From an uncultured Algibacter sp. (GTDB lineage Bacteria > Bacteroidota > Bacteroidia > Flavobacteriales > Flavobacteriaceae): a stretch of DNA of 64,000 bases. The notes under the pieces are model-generated. The model was not told where the DNA came from, did no database searches, and was given only the letters and a program-made list of their open reading frames with translations. Location: NCBI RefSeq assembly GCF_947487605.1, contig NZ_CANKXK010000004.1, positions 124,001-188,000 on the forward strand, read 5' to 3'. Both the position numbers and the translations under genes were made by a program. Below, one piece after another: positions 1 to 9,506 of the stretch; position 1 is the first letter of the stretch; every line of letters starts with the position of its first letter.

Positions 1-335
1 ACAAACATTATTATGCGGTTAAGTTTAACGGCGAAGGTAATGATGTCGTTACTTTTGATGGAAAGACTTTTGAAAATCCAAACTATAACCCAGCAAATGC
101 CAATAGACGAAATTCGGCTCATCAATTAACAAGCTATTTTCAGGTTAGTGCCTATCCAACCATTGTGTTTATTGATGAAAAAGGAAAAGTGATTGCGCCT
201 ATACGAGGGTATCAAAAGCCTCAAGATTTAGAGCTATATTTAAAATTGTTTAAAGATAACGATTATAAAGATATGGATACGCAAGCAAAATTTACAGCTT
301 ATGCTAAAGCGTTTCAACCTGCATTTAAAGGGTAA
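1..335 (+). CDS. Thioredoxin-fold protein, C-terminal part
   Basis: This is the 3' end of a gene that enters from the left edge, read from base 3 to a TAA at 333-335. About 110 residues are visible. They include the stretch VSAYPTIVFIDEKGK, which is the cis-proline loop and following beta strand of a thioredoxin-like fold, and the preceding helix with SYFQV. The family is usually exported and acts in thiol-disulfide exchange or as a DUF255/thioredoxin_7-like protein. The CxxC active site would lie upstream of the window, so redox activity cannot be judged. The neighbouring comEC gene is convergent. Confidence 0.7.
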   Translation, partial: KHYYAVKFNGEGNDVVTFDGKTFENPNYNPANANRRNSAHQLTSYFQVSAYPTIVFIDEKGKVIAPIRGYQKPQDLELYLKLFKDNDYKDMDTQAKFTAYAKAFQPAFKG

Positions 336-377
336 ATTTGTTGCTTTGTACGCAATCGATTGGTTATCTAAATCGAA

Positions 378-2417
378 CTAATAATTTATAATAAACGCTC
401 CCTTTTTATTAGTATGATGAAAAGGCAGTTTCTTTTTTTTGCAAATAATTTTCCACTGTTCTATATAAGATTTGTAGTTGCTGCCATCTGCAATAATTTG
501 TTTTGGTTGTAAAGAATCTATCACACGATTCAAATTAATTTTAGGCGATTGTCTTAATAATACATAGTCTGGTTTAAAAGATTTTAAATTGTAAATACCT
601 AGACTATCTATAACTAGAATTTTTTTATCATTCAATACATAAAAAGGCTTTAATGTGTCTTTCTGAATTGTTTTTGTATGACTTTCTACCGCGTAAATTT
701 TAATTATTTTATTTGCTGATGCTGTAATGGTATCAAAATCATGAGCTACGGTTATCCTATTATTAGTAACATGTCCAATAAGGCTATGTCTACTTTTATG
801 AAATATAATAAAGGTATTTGAAGGTTTATTGTATTTAGTTAAAATAAATGCAAATTGAAGCAATAAGATTGAAATTAAAAGGAATCTCAAATTAAAATAA
901 TTTCGTTTTATATAAAGGCGTACTATGGAAATTATCAAAATATAACTTGTAATAACATATAAGAGATTAAATGATATGTCTTTAATTAGAAAGTAATCTT
1001 GACTAGAAACCCAAGCAATAAATCGATTCATTTTACTAATAATATTTCCATAAAATTCTGCTAAAAAATTTGGTAACAAGTTGATGGATGCCATTACTAT
1101 AATAAGTAATCCTAGTCCTAAAATGATTCCGAGAACGGGAATAATAACCAAGTTAGAAATGAAGAATAAACTAGGAAATTGATGAAAATAAAATATGCTA
1201 ATAGGTATTATGCCAAATTGCGCCGATATAGTAACTGTTAGTGTATGCCATAATTTATCAATAATCCAATATTTGCTTTTCCATAAATTGTATAACAGCG
1301 GGTCGATGGCAACAATTGAAAAAACAGCTAAATAGCTTAGTTGAAAGCCAACATCAAATAAAAACAAGGGTTTAAATAACAGTATTACAAAAATTGAAAT
1401 AGCTAACGTGTTGTAAATGTTTGTAGGTCGCTTTAAATTTATAGCTAAAGCTACAATACTAAACATAGTCACTGCTCTTGTAACCGAAGCAGATAATCCA
1501 GCTATTACAGCAAAAGCCCAAAGAATAGAAACAAGTAAAATTATTTTTATTGAACGCCCATGTTTTAAGTGCTCGATAGGTTTTAAAACAAAACTTAGTA
1601 TGAGTAAAATAATACCAATATGAAGACCAGATACAGCCAAAATATGAATAGCTCCAGCATTGGTATAATTGGTGTAAACCTCTTTACTTATATTTTGTCG
1701 TTGACCGAGTAAAAGGGCATTTATAATTGCAAGTTCGTCGGGTTGAAAAGGATACGTTTTTAATTTAAAATTAATGTGTCTTCTAATATTATCTGCAATT
1801 CCAAATAGTGTTTTACTTTGGGTATCTGTTTTTAAAAGGGAGTTTCTTTGGGCAAAAGATTGGTGGTAGATGTATTGTTTATCTAAATAGTTTTTATAAT
1901 CGAATTGATAAGGGTTTAATGGATGAATTAAATCCTTAAATTGTGATTTACTTATGTAGATTTCATCGACGCTTAAAGGAGTTTTTAATGAGTCCTTAGC
2001 GACGTTTAACAAAGATTTTCCGCTAGTTGGTATGTTGTTAATTTCTAAGACATCAACAATGTATTTATCATAATAATTACCAGATTTAAGCACTTCCCTA
2101 ATTCGAATAGCGATTTGTTGGGCTGAGTCGTTTTCAACATCAAGATAATTAGAATAATGGTTGGAGAAGTTTTTTTGATTATGAAAGTTTACAGTTAAGA
2201 TGCCGAAACAAATCATAATTAGGTAGGCTAACATACCAAACCAAATTGTTTTTATAAACTGTTTTCTAGCTAGTAAATATGAAATAAGTAATAAGGAAAA
2301 TAGTGCAAGTGTAACGTATAAAGTCTTTTCCCATGGAATTGCAAATGAATACCCAATGAGGATGCCAATTATGAGACAAACCGTTAGTTTTACTATGGTA
2401 AAATTCAATAAGCGCAT
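378..2417 (-). CDS. comEC: ComEC/Rec2 family competence protein
   Basis: A 679-residue polytopic inner membrane protein. ComEC forms the channel that carries single-stranded DNA into the cytoplasm during natural transformation. Visible features are two N-terminal membrane segments, a soluble region (about 75-225) matching the DUF4131/OB-like part, the conserved Competence core (NALLLGQRQNIS and AVSGLHIGIILL, about 230-270) and several further membrane helices to about residue 520. The last 140 residues are soluble and end with ADGSNYKSY, as in other flavobacterial ComEC proteins. A full metallo-beta-lactamase domain with HxHxDH is not seen. It begins 23 bp after the upstream NlpC/P60 gene and probably shares its transcript. 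Confidence 0.9.
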   Translation of the reverse strand: MRLLNFTIVKLTVCLIIGILIGYSFAIPWEKTLYVTLALFSLLLISYLLARKQFIKTIWFGMLAYLIMICFGILTVNFHNQKNFSNHYSNYLDVENDSAQQIAIRIREVLKSGNYYDKYIVDVLEINNIPTSGKSLLNVAKDSLKTPLSVDEIYISKSQFKDLIHPLNPYQFDYKNYLDKQYIYHQSFAQRNSLLKTDTQSKTLFGIADNIRRHINFKLKTYPFQPDELAIINALLLGQRQNISKEVYTNYTNAGAIHILAVSGLHIGIILLILSFVLKPIEHLKHGRSIKIILLVSILWAFAVIAGLSASVTRAVTMFSIVALAINLKRPTNIYNTLAISIFVILLFKPLFLFDVGFQLSYLAVFSIVAIDPLLYNLWKSKYWIIDKLWHTLTVTISAQFGIIPISIFYFHQFPSLFFISNLVIIPVLGIILGLGLLIIVMASINLLPNFLAEFYGNIISKMNRFIAWVSSQDYFLIKDISFNLLYVITSYILIISIVRLYIKRNYFNLRFLLISILLLQFAFILTKYNKPSNTFIIFHKSRHSLIGHVTNNRITVAHDFDTITASANKIIKIYAVESHTKTIQKDTLKPFYVLNDKKILVIDSLGIYNLKSFKPDYVLLRQSPKINLNRVIDSLQPKQIIADGSNYKSYIEQWKIICKKKKLPFHHTNKKGAFIINY

Positions 2418-2440
2418 GACGCGCTAATATAAGAAATATC

Positions 2441-2977
2441 TTATAAAATACGACGTGCTTCAGTAAAGCTAGACTTCCAATAATCTTCATTCAAAGAAGA
2501 AATAATAACGCCTTTTGAAGTTGTAGAATGAATAAAGTAAATAGCATTGTTTTTTATTGCTATTACTAAGCCTACATGGTTAATAATATTTCTTCTATTT
2601 TTTCCTGTTTTAAAAAATAATAAATCTCCTTTTTTTGTTTCCTTTAATTTGATTTTGGTTCCTTTTTTAGCCATATCTCTTGATATCCTTGGGAGATATA
2701 TATTATGGCTTTTAAAAGTTTCAAACACTAAACCAGAGCAATCCATTCCAGATTTATCTGTGCCACCCCATCTATATCTTACACCTTCGAATGTTTTAGC
2801 ATAGTCAATAATTTGTTCTTCCAATGATGTTATTTTAGAAGTTTCAGTTGTTCTACTTTTTGAAACATTTCTAGTAGCTGACTTTTTGGTAATTACTTTT
2901 GAATTTCTGCCTTTTTTAGAAGATTTACAACTGCTATAACTAGCTATTATAAGAAGTAAAATTAAAATTTTTCGCAT
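2441..2977 (-). CDS. NlpC/P60 family lipoprotein peptidase
   Basis: A 178-residue peptidoglycan hydrolase of the C40 family, which cleaves the stem peptide between D-Glu and the diamino acid. The N-terminus is a lipoprotein signal with Cys17 in SYSSC, so the protein should be anchored in the periplasm or outer membrane. The catalytic motif is GMDCSGLVF with Cys80, followed by His134 in INHVGLV and His150. A basic, Ser/Thr-rich linker (about 18-50) separates the anchor from the catalytic domain. It lies 7 bp downstream of lpxB on the same strand, in a minus-strand envelope gene block. Confidence 0.92.
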   Translation of the reverse strand: MRKILILLLIIASYSSCKSSKKGRNSKVITKKSATRNVSKSRTTETSKITSLEEQIIDYAKTFEGVRYRWGGTDKSGMDCSGLVFETFKSHNIYLPRISRDMAKKGTKIKLKETKKGDLLFFKTGKNRRNIINHVGLVIAIKNNAIYFIHSTTSKGVIISSLNEDYWKSSFTEARRIL

Positions 2978-2984
2978 TGTTAAG

Positions 2985-4100
2985 TTAATCTCGAAGAGAG
3001 TTAAAAATTAAACGAGCAGTTTTTTTACTAGCACCTTTTCCGCCAAGTTTTTTTTCTAATTCATAATAATTTATAAAGAATTTTGTACGCTCGTAAGGGT
3101 CTAGAATAATGTCTAGTTCGTTTTTTAGTTGCTTGGTGTTAAAGTCATTTTGGATGAGCTCGGTAACTACCTTCTTATCCATTATTAAGTTTACTAAAGA
3201 GATATATTTTAAGGTGATAATGCGTTTAGCAATTTGGTACGAAATATTACTCCCTTTATAACAAACAACCTGAGGTACTTTAAATAAAGCGGTTTCTAAA
3301 GTTGCAGTACCAGATGTTACTATAGCTGCCGAAGAAACACTTAGCAAGTCGTAGGTTTTGTTAGGTACAAATCTAATATTCTGTTTATTTATAAATGTTT
3401 TGTAAAATTCATATTCTTGACTCGGTGCCCCTGCAATAACAAATTGATAATTAGGGTAATCATCAACCAAACTTAACATGACCGAAAGGGTTTTTTTTAT
3501 TTCTTGTTTTCGGCTGCCAGGTAAAAGGGCAATTATGGGTTTGTCGTTAAGTAAATAATCATTTCTAAATTCAAATTCATCAACTTGAGTCCTATCTGCT
3601 ATGGCATCAATTAAGGGGTGTCCAACAAAGGTAACATCGTAATTAAATTTACTTTTATAAAATTCTTTTTCAAAAGGTAAAATTACATACATAGCATCAA
3701 TATCTCTTTTTATTGCATGCACCCTTTTAGCACGAGATGCCCAAACCTGTGGAGAAATATAGTAATTTGTTTTATAGCCTTTTTGTTTTGCCCACTTGGC
3801 AATACGCAAATTAAATCCAGAGTTATCAATAAAAATCAAGACATCGGGAGAAAAGCTTTCAATGTCTTGTTTGCAAAGAGAAATATCTTTAAAAATCTTT
3901 GAAAGATTCATAATCACTTCTATAAAACCCATAAAAGAACGCTCTTTATAGTGTTTTACGAGTGCGCCCCCAACAGCATGCATTAAATCACCACCCCAAA
4001 ACCTGAAATTAGCGTTTACATCTTCTTTCTGTAAAGCTTTCATAAGGTTTGAGCCATGTAAATCGCCAGATGCTTCTCCAGCAATGATATAATACTTCAT
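2985..4100 (-). CDS. lpxB: Lipid-A-disaccharide synthase
   Basis: A 371-residue GT19 glycosyltransferase that joins UDP-2,3-diacylglucosamine and lipid X to form the lipid A disaccharide at the cytoplasmic face of the inner membrane. The GEASGD motif is at residues 8-13, NSGFN lies near residue 93, the LPGSRKQEI nucleotide-binding loop is near 194, and SGTATLE is near 264. All are family hallmarks and length is normal. The start is one base before the next upstream gene ends (4101), which suggests translational coupling with the small membrane protein and surE. Confidence 0.97.
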   Translation of the reverse strand: MKYYIIAGEASGDLHGSNLMKALQKEDVNANFRFWGGDLMHAVGGALVKHYKERSFMGFIEVIMNLSKIFKDISLCKQDIESFSPDVLIFIDNSGFNLRIAKWAKQKGYKTNYYISPQVWASRAKRVHAIKRDIDAMYVILPFEKEFYKSKFNYDVTFVGHPLIDAIADRTQVDEFEFRNDYLLNDKPIIALLPGSRKQEIKKTLSVMLSLVDDYPNYQFVIAGAPSQEYEFYKTFINKQNIRFVPNKTYDLLSVSSAAIVTSGTATLETALFKVPQVVCYKGSNISYQIAKRIITLKYISLVNLIMDKKVVTELIQNDFNTKQLKNELDIILDPYERTKFFINYYELEKKLGGKGASKKTARLIFNSLRD

Positions 4101-4382
4101 TTAGAAGAGTTTAAAAACAAATGTAAAAACAGCAATAAAAACAGTAATTAACAGAACGCCTCTTGCTCGATAATCTTGCTTCTTTTTAATAAAAACAAAA
4201 AAAGCAATAAGGTTTAGTATAGCGCCAAGACTTATTAGTTTTCCTAGAAAACCTTCATTAGATGCAGCTTCGATAACTTTTAAAAAATCATCTCCCTGTC
4301 CCAACAATGTTGCAGCTAAAAACAGACCGATAGCATTGGCAATAAAACCAACAAATACACCAACAAATATTTCTTTTTTCAT
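4101..4382 (-). CDS. Small membrane protein between surE and lpxB
   Basis: A 93-residue protein with three hydrophobic segments (about 5-28, 46-64 and 73-92) and a KKKQDYRARG basic loop between the last two. I do not recognise a named family. It is placed between surE (13 bp upstream) and lpxB (directly abutting), so it is probably co-transcribed with both. A conserved position next to lipid A synthesis would fit an inner membrane role, but that is only inference from context. Confidence 0.8.
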   Translation of the reverse strand: MKKEIFVGVFVGFIANAIGLFLAATLLGQGDDFLKVIEAASNEGFLGKLISLGAILNLIAFFVFIKKKQDYRARGVLLITVFIAVFTFVFKLF

Positions 4383-4395
4383 TTATACTAAATCT

Positions 4396-5166
4396 TTATA
4401 AATCCCAATTTTTCAATTCTTTAATTACGCCGTGTGCTGTTAAATCAAACTGAACAGGAACCAATGAAACATAGCCATTTTCTAACGCCCATTCATCGGT
4501 GTCCTTGCCACCATCTAAATTAACAAATTTTCCAGAAAGCCAATAATAATCTTTTCCTTGTGGATTTACGCGTTTGTCAAACTCTTCAACCCAATTAGCT
4601 TTTGCCTGTCTACAAACCTTAATGCCTTTTATTTCTTTTTTAGGAATATCTGGGATATTAACGTTAAGTACAATCCCATTTGGTAATCCTTGTTTCAATA
4701 CATTTTCGGTTATGGTCTTAACAAAAGATTCGCATGCCTCAAAATTAGCCTGCCATTTATAATTAAGTAAAGAAAAACCAATGGCGGGAATACCTTCGAT
4801 GCCTGCTTCAAGAGCAGCACTCATGGTGCCAGAATAAATAACATTTATAGATGAATTTGACCCATGGTTAATACCCGAAACACATAAATCGGGTTTTCTA
4901 TCTAATAATTCTCTAATAGCAAGTTTTACACAATCTGCTGGAGTACCAGAGCAACTGTATTCTTTTAAAGCCCCATGCTTATAATTTACTTGTTCGACAT
5001 AAAGAGTAGAATCTAAAGTTATGGCATGTCCCATGCCGCTTTGAGGACTATCTGGAGCAACCACCACAACATCACCAATCGTTTTCATAACGGCTATTAA
5101 AGTCCGAATGCCTGGAGCATTAATACCATCGTCGTTAGTAACCAGAATTAAGGGTTTTTTTGTCAT
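4396..5166 (-). CDS. surE: 5'/3'-nucleotidase SurE
   Basis: A 256-residue metal-dependent phosphatase that dephosphorylates 5' and 3' nucleoside monophosphates. The N-terminal motif ILVTNDDGINAPG supplies the metal-binding Asp12 and Asp13. PQSGMGHA near residue 41, CSGTPADCV near 72 and SGINHGSN near 97 complete the family active site. Length is typical. It is the first gene of the minus-strand block running surE, small membrane protein, lpxB, NlpC/P60, comEC, and diverges from the tail-specific protease gene across a 163-bp gap. Confidence 0.96.
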   Translation of the reverse strand: MTKKPLILVTNDDGINAPGIRTLIAVMKTIGDVVVVAPDSPQSGMGHAITLDSTLYVEQVNYKHGALKEYSCSGTPADCVKLAIRELLDRKPDLCVSGINHGSNSSINVIYSGTMSAALEAGIEGIPAIGFSLLNYKWQANFEACESFVKTITENVLKQGLPNGIVLNVNIPDIPKKEIKGIKVCRQAKANWVEEFDKRVNPQGKDYYWLSGKFVNLDGGKDTDEWALENGYVSLVPVQFDLTAHGVIKELKNWDL

Positions 5167-5329
5167 ATTGGTGTAATTATGGCATCGCTAAAATACATAA
5201 TTTACTCTGCAAACGCTTATTTTCTTTGGTTTAACAAAAAATTAGTAGCAATTAGCTTTATTGGCATAGTTTTTTCTTTATTTTAGTAGAAAATATGCAT
5301 TGTTTCTTAAGAAATATGAAAAGTAACAG

Positions 5330-7480
5330 ATGAAAAAAATTATGAAGAGGAATTATAAAGTTTTGTTATTAGTCTTGCTATTAGCATTCGCATCATGCAG
5401 TTTTACAGCCAAAACATTTGATGACCCAGATAAAGATAAATTATTAATTCGTGTTATAACGTATGTGTTGCAACAAGGGCATTTCGATCCTATAGATATG
5501 AATGATGAGTTTTCAGCCGATTTGTATGCAGATTATATTGAAACTATTGACCCAGTAAAGCGTTATTTCTATGAATCGGATATTAAGGATTTCGAAAAAT
5601 TCAAATTTACATTAGACGATCAACTTAAAGCACACGATATCACATTTTTTAATGTAGTACATGAACGAATGTTGAAACGTATTGAAGAAGCTAAAGAAAT
5701 ATATACCGATGTATTAGCAAACCCATTTGATTATACTATTGATGAAGAGTTCGATACGAACTATGAAAACATGACGTTTGTTAAAAATAAAAAGCAAATG
5801 AAAGAGCGTTGGAGAAAACAACTTAAGTTTTCTACACTAACAAACTACGACGATGTATATACAGAAGAAAATAGAGCCAAAGAAAGAGACCCATCTTATG
5901 TTGTAAAAACCGATACTGAAATAGAAAAAGAAGCACGTGAGGCTACCCTTAAATCTATTGATATATATTTTAATGATAATATAGACGACTTAAAACGTGA
6001 AGATTGGTTTGCAATATATGTAAATGCAATTGTTGAAGAATTCGACCCACACACCTATTATTTAGCACCAAAAGGAAAAGAAGATTTCGATCAACGCATG
6101 TCAGGAAAACTTGAAGGAATTGGAGCTAGATTAACCAAACGTATGGATAATATTAAAATAGTAGAATTAATTTCTGGTGGTCCAGCTTGGAGAAGCAAAG
6201 AATTAGAAGTAGAAGACATTATTTTAAAAGTTAAACAAGAGGATGAAGAGTTTCCTGTTAATATTGTTGGCATGCGCATAAACGACGCCATAAAATATAT
6301 TAAAGGGCCAAAGGGTACTAAAGTAACCTTAACCATTAAAAAAATTGACGGCACTATTAAAGATGTGGATATTGTTCGAGATATTGTTGAACTAGGAGAA
6401 ACCTATGCAAAAGCGTCATTGGTAGAAAAAAACAACAAGAAATTTGGAGTCATTAATTTACCTAAGTTTTATGTAGATTTTAATGATTATAAAAAATTAA
6501 ATGCTGCTAAAGATGTTAAGCTAGAAATAGAACGCTTGAAGGCAGAAGGAATGGAAGGCTTGGTTTTAGACCTCCGTAATAATGGTGGTGGGTCATTACC
6601 AGCAGTTGTTGATATGGCGGGATTATTTATAAAAGATGGACCTGTTGTTCAGGTACGTTCTACAGGAGAATCTAAAGAAGTTTTAAAAGATCGAGATAAA
6701 TCTATTACATGGGACGGGCCCTTGGTTATTTTAGTTAATGAAATATCGGCTTCAGCTTCCGAAATTATGGCAGCTGCAATGCAGGATTATAAAAGAGCTA
6801 TTGTTATTGGTAGTAAACAGACTTATGGTAAAGGAACTGTCCAAAATGTATTAAATCTTAATAATTTAGTAAGAAACAATTCCAATGGCGATTTAGGAGC
6901 ATTAGCTTTAACAACACAAAAATATTATAGAATTAATGGTGGTTCTGTACAATTAGAAGGTGTTAAAAGTGATGTAAAAGTTCCTGGCCGATTTAGTTTT
7001 ATTGATGTAGGTGAAAAGGATAAAGATAATCCACTACCTTATGATGTTATTGATCCAGCCGATTATACAGTATGGGATAATTATTTTGATTACGACCAAA
7101 CTATTAAAAATAGTGCTGAGCGTATGAGTAGTAATGAGCAATTAAAACTTATTGAAGAAAACGCTAAATGGGTGAAAAGTAAAATTGATGATACCGTGTT
7201 TTCATTAAACTATAATAAATACAAGACGAAGCTAGATTTAAATGAAGAAGAGGCAAAACGTTTTGATGCTTTGTCTGATTATAAAACCAATTTGACCTTT
7301 GAGCCTTTAGAGTACGAAAAGCAGCTTTTCGCATCAGACACTACAGATCTAAAAGAAAAGCGTGAGCGTTGGTATACAAGCCTTAGTCAAGATGTTTATA
7401 TAGAAGAAGCTTTGAATGTTCTTGAGGATTTACGAATGTCTCAGGGTATAAAAAAAGTAGCTTCTTCAGTTAAGGACTAG
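5330..7480 (+). CDS. prc: Carboxy-terminal processing (tail-specific) protease, S41A
   Basis: A 716-residue periplasmic serine protease of the Prc/Tsp type. The N-terminus has a lipoprotein-like signal ending at AFASC, so it is probably membrane-anchored. An N-terminal Tsp domain is followed by a PDZ domain (about 250-345) and the S41 core. The catalytic dyad is Ser475 in ISASASEIMAAAMQDY and Lys501 in TYGKGTVQ, aligned by spacing with Ser430/Lys455 of E. coli Tsp. The C-terminal region (about 570-716) matches the Prc-specific domain. A second in-frame ATG lies at 5342. The gene sits 8 bp before an ABC permease gene. Confidence 0.95.
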   Translation: MKKIMKRNYKVLLLVLLLAFASCSFTAKTFDDPDKDKLLIRVITYVLQQGHFDPIDMNDEFSADLYADYIETIDPVKRYFYESDIKDFEKFKFTLDDQLKAHDITFFNVVHERMLKRIEEAKEIYTDVLANPFDYTIDEEFDTNYENMTFVKNKKQMKERWRKQLKFSTLTNYDDVYTEENRAKERDPSYVVKTDTEIEKEAREATLKSIDIYFNDNIDDLKREDWFAIYVNAIVEEFDPHTYYLAPKGKEDFDQRMSGKLEGIGARLTKRMDNIKIVELISGGPAWRSKELEVEDIILKVKQEDEEFPVNIVGMRINDAIKYIKGPKGTKVTLTIKKIDGTIKDVDIVRDIVELGETYAKASLVEKNNKKFGVINLPKFYVDFNDYKKLNAAKDVKLEIERLKAEGMEGLVLDLRNNGGGSLPAVVDMAGLFIKDGPVVQVRSTGESKEVLKDRDKSITWDGPLVILVNEISASASEIMAAAMQDYKRAIVIGSKQTYGKGTVQNVLNLNNLVRNNSNGDLGALALTTQKYYRINGGSVQLEGVKSDVKVPGRFSFIDVGEKDKDNPLPYDVIDPADYTVWDNYFDYDQTIKNSAERMSSNEQLKLIEENAKWVKSKIDDTVFSLNYNKYKTKLDLNEEEAKRFDALSDYKTNLTFEPLEYEKQLFASDTTDLKEKRERWYTSLSQDVYIEEALNVLEDLRMSQGIKKVASSVKD

Positions 7481-7488
7481 TAAAATAT

Positions 7489-8583
7489 ATGAGTCATAAA
7501 TCTCACTCACTAAAACAATTAGCGCTCCAAAAGTTCAAAAAGAACAGTTGGGGCGTTTTTAGTTTTTACTTTATTCTTCTAGTTGGGTTTATATCTGTCT
7601 TTGCTTATGTATTAGCACCCGACAATTCTATGCATGCCAATCAAATGCATTTGTCTATTCATTCTAAAAAACCTGGGTTTAAGGTACAGATGTTAACCAT
7701 CCCTTCTCAGATTAACAATGAACAATCATATTTGTTAAAAGTGTTTTTTGGAGAAAAAAATACAAACACCGAGATCCCTGTTTCTAATATTGAAGTTCAA
7801 GGAAGTGAATTATTTTACACAGAATATGCTTCTGATGGTCTTGAAGGTGTTTCAAAGCAAATACCATTAAAATCATTTCCAGAGGGAAACTATGAAGCAT
7901 TTATAAACAATAAAACGTTTCTTTTTGGTACAGATAAATATGGGCGAGATCTGTTAAGTCGTATTTTAGTAGGTGCTAGAATATCATTCTTTATTGGTTT
8001 TGTTGCGGTATTTATTTCTTTGATTATAGGAATTTTTATGGGAAGTATAGCTGGATATTTTGGTGGAAAAGTAGATGCCCTTATTATGTGGATTATAAAT
8101 GTTACGTGGTCAATTCCAACTTTATTACTAGTAATAGCCATAACATTAGCTTTAGGTAAGGGGTTTTGGCAAGTGTTTATTGCTGTTGGTTTAACTATGT
8201 GGGTTGAGGTTGCTAGGGTAGTGCGTGGACAAATAATAAGTGCTAAGGAAATGCAATATGTAACAGCCGCAAGAGCTTTAGGCTTTAACGATTTTAGAAT
8301 CATTACCAAGCATATTTTACCTAATATAATGGCACCAGTTATTGTAATTTCGGCAGCAAATTTTGCAGCAGCAATTTTAATTGAAAGTGGACTTAGCTTC
8401 TTAGGTATAGGAGCGCAACCCCCTATGGCAAGTTGGGGTGCTATGATTAAAGATCACTACAATTATATTATTCTTGGAAAACCTTATCTAGCAATTATTC
8501 CAGGTCTTTGTATTATGAGTTTGGTAATGGCATTTATGCTTATTGGTAATGCCCTAAGGGATGCTTTGGATGTAAAAAGCTAA
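7489..8583 (+). CDS. DppC/OppC-type ABC transporter permease
   Basis: A 364-residue inner membrane permease of the peptide/nickel importer family. There is one N-terminal helix (about 21-42), a roughly 100-residue extracytoplasmic region, then five helices. The cytoplasmic EAA loop that contacts the ATPase is present as ARALGFNDFRIITKHILPNIMAP (near residue 263). LLSRILVGARIS is also typical of OppC. It follows the prc gene by 8 bp and is probably co-transcribed. No partner permease, ATPase or binding protein is adjacent, so its transporter must be completed by genes elsewhere. The substrate cannot be assigned. Confidence 0.9.
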   Translation: MSHKSHSLKQLALQKFKKNSWGVFSFYFILLVGFISVFAYVLAPDNSMHANQMHLSIHSKKPGFKVQMLTIPSQINNEQSYLLKVFFGEKNTNTEIPVSNIEVQGSELFYTEYASDGLEGVSKQIPLKSFPEGNYEAFINNKTFLFGTDKYGRDLLSRILVGARISFFIGFVAVFISLIIGIFMGSIAGYFGGKVDALIMWIINVTWSIPTLLLVIAITLALGKGFWQVFIAVGLTMWVEVARVVRGQIISAKEMQYVTAARALGFNDFRIITKHILPNIMAPVIVISAANFAAAILIESGLSFLGIGAQPPMASWGAMIKDHYNYIILGKPYLAIIPGLCIMSLVMAFMLIGNALRDALDVKS

Positions 8584-8596
8584 TCTTTTATAAAAA

Positions 8597-9472
8597 TTAT
8601 TTTTGCCCTTTTTTAAAACCATACATGTTTTGATGAATAAAATTTTTTGGAAATTTGTCATCACCTTTAAAACCTATTTCTATAGTACCACTATCTTCAG
8701 GAATGTAATTTGTTTTAAATATATAATCCCAAAGACTTAAACTAATGCCATAATTTACACCATATTTCCCTTTAGGAAGTACATAGGCATGGTGGTATAA
8801 ATGCATTACAGGGTTGTTAAAAATATACTTAAGTGGCCCCCATGTTATTTTAATATTCGCATGGTTTAAATGGCCAATAGCAATGGTTATAAAATGAATA
8901 ATATAAGCTTGTTCGGGTTCAAAACCACCAATTAGCATGACACCAAAAGTTTTTAGTGGCTTATATAGAATATTTTCCATCCAATGGTATCTTAAATGAG
9001 CTGCAAATCCCATTTCTTTTACGCTATGGTGTACTTTATGGAATTTCCATAAGAAAGGATATTTATGTAATAATACATGAGTGAACCATTGTACAAAATC
9101 AAGAATAATAAAGAATACTAATAATTGGATCCACATGGGCCATAATGAAATATCAAACAGCGCAAAAGTTTTGACGGTTATATTTATATCTGTAAAGAGC
9201 AGTCCAAGAATTTTGTAAACACCACTAATAACAATTGAGAAGATGAAAAAATTGAAAAACATATAAAATCCATCTAACCAGAAGTCTTTTCTAATGATAG
9301 ATTGTTCTTTTCTCCATGGAAATGCAATCTCTAAAATCCATACAAAAAGTGAAATTGCGATAAGTCCCCAAAAATAATTTGTGTACCATGGCACCTCAAA
9401 GATTATTGATTTCCATGTCCAACTTAATGTGCCATTGAAAGCACTAATAAAAGCGTCTAAATATTTTTCCAT
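8597..9472 (-). CDS. Sterol desaturase / fatty acid hydroxylase family protein
   Basis: A 291-residue integral membrane di-iron oxygenase family member. The family hydroxylates or desaturates lipids using a histidine-rich di-iron centre. The histidine clusters are visible as THVLLH, WKFHKVHHSVKEMGFAAHLRYH (split across the HxxHH and HxxxH motifs) and HLYHHAY. At least four membrane segments surround them. The gene is convergent with the ABC permease (13-bp gap) and lies downstream of the cytochrome c gene. The substrate is unknown; lipid or carotenoid hydroxylation are family possibilities. Confidence 0.88.
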   Translation of the reverse strand: MEKYLDAFISAFNGTLSWTWKSIIFEVPWYTNYFWGLIAISLFVWILEIAFPWRKEQSIIRKDFWLDGFYMFFNFFIFSIVISGVYKILGLLFTDINITVKTFALFDISLWPMWIQLLVFFIILDFVQWFTHVLLHKYPFLWKFHKVHHSVKEMGFAAHLRYHWMENILYKPLKTFGVMLIGGFEPEQAYIIHFITIAIGHLNHANIKITWGPLKYIFNNPVMHLYHHAYVLPKGKYGVNYGISLSLWDYIFKTNYIPEDSGTIEIGFKGDDKFPKNFIHQNMYGFKKGQK

Positions 9473-9506
9473 GATTATTTTTTTAACTATTAAACTAATT
9501 TCAATT

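Noticed and set aside
5225-5260. Consensus promoter before the tail-specific protease gene (TTTG ... TAGCTTTA)
   Set aside because: The spacer is 24 bases and the -7 box lacks the final G, so it is not convincing.
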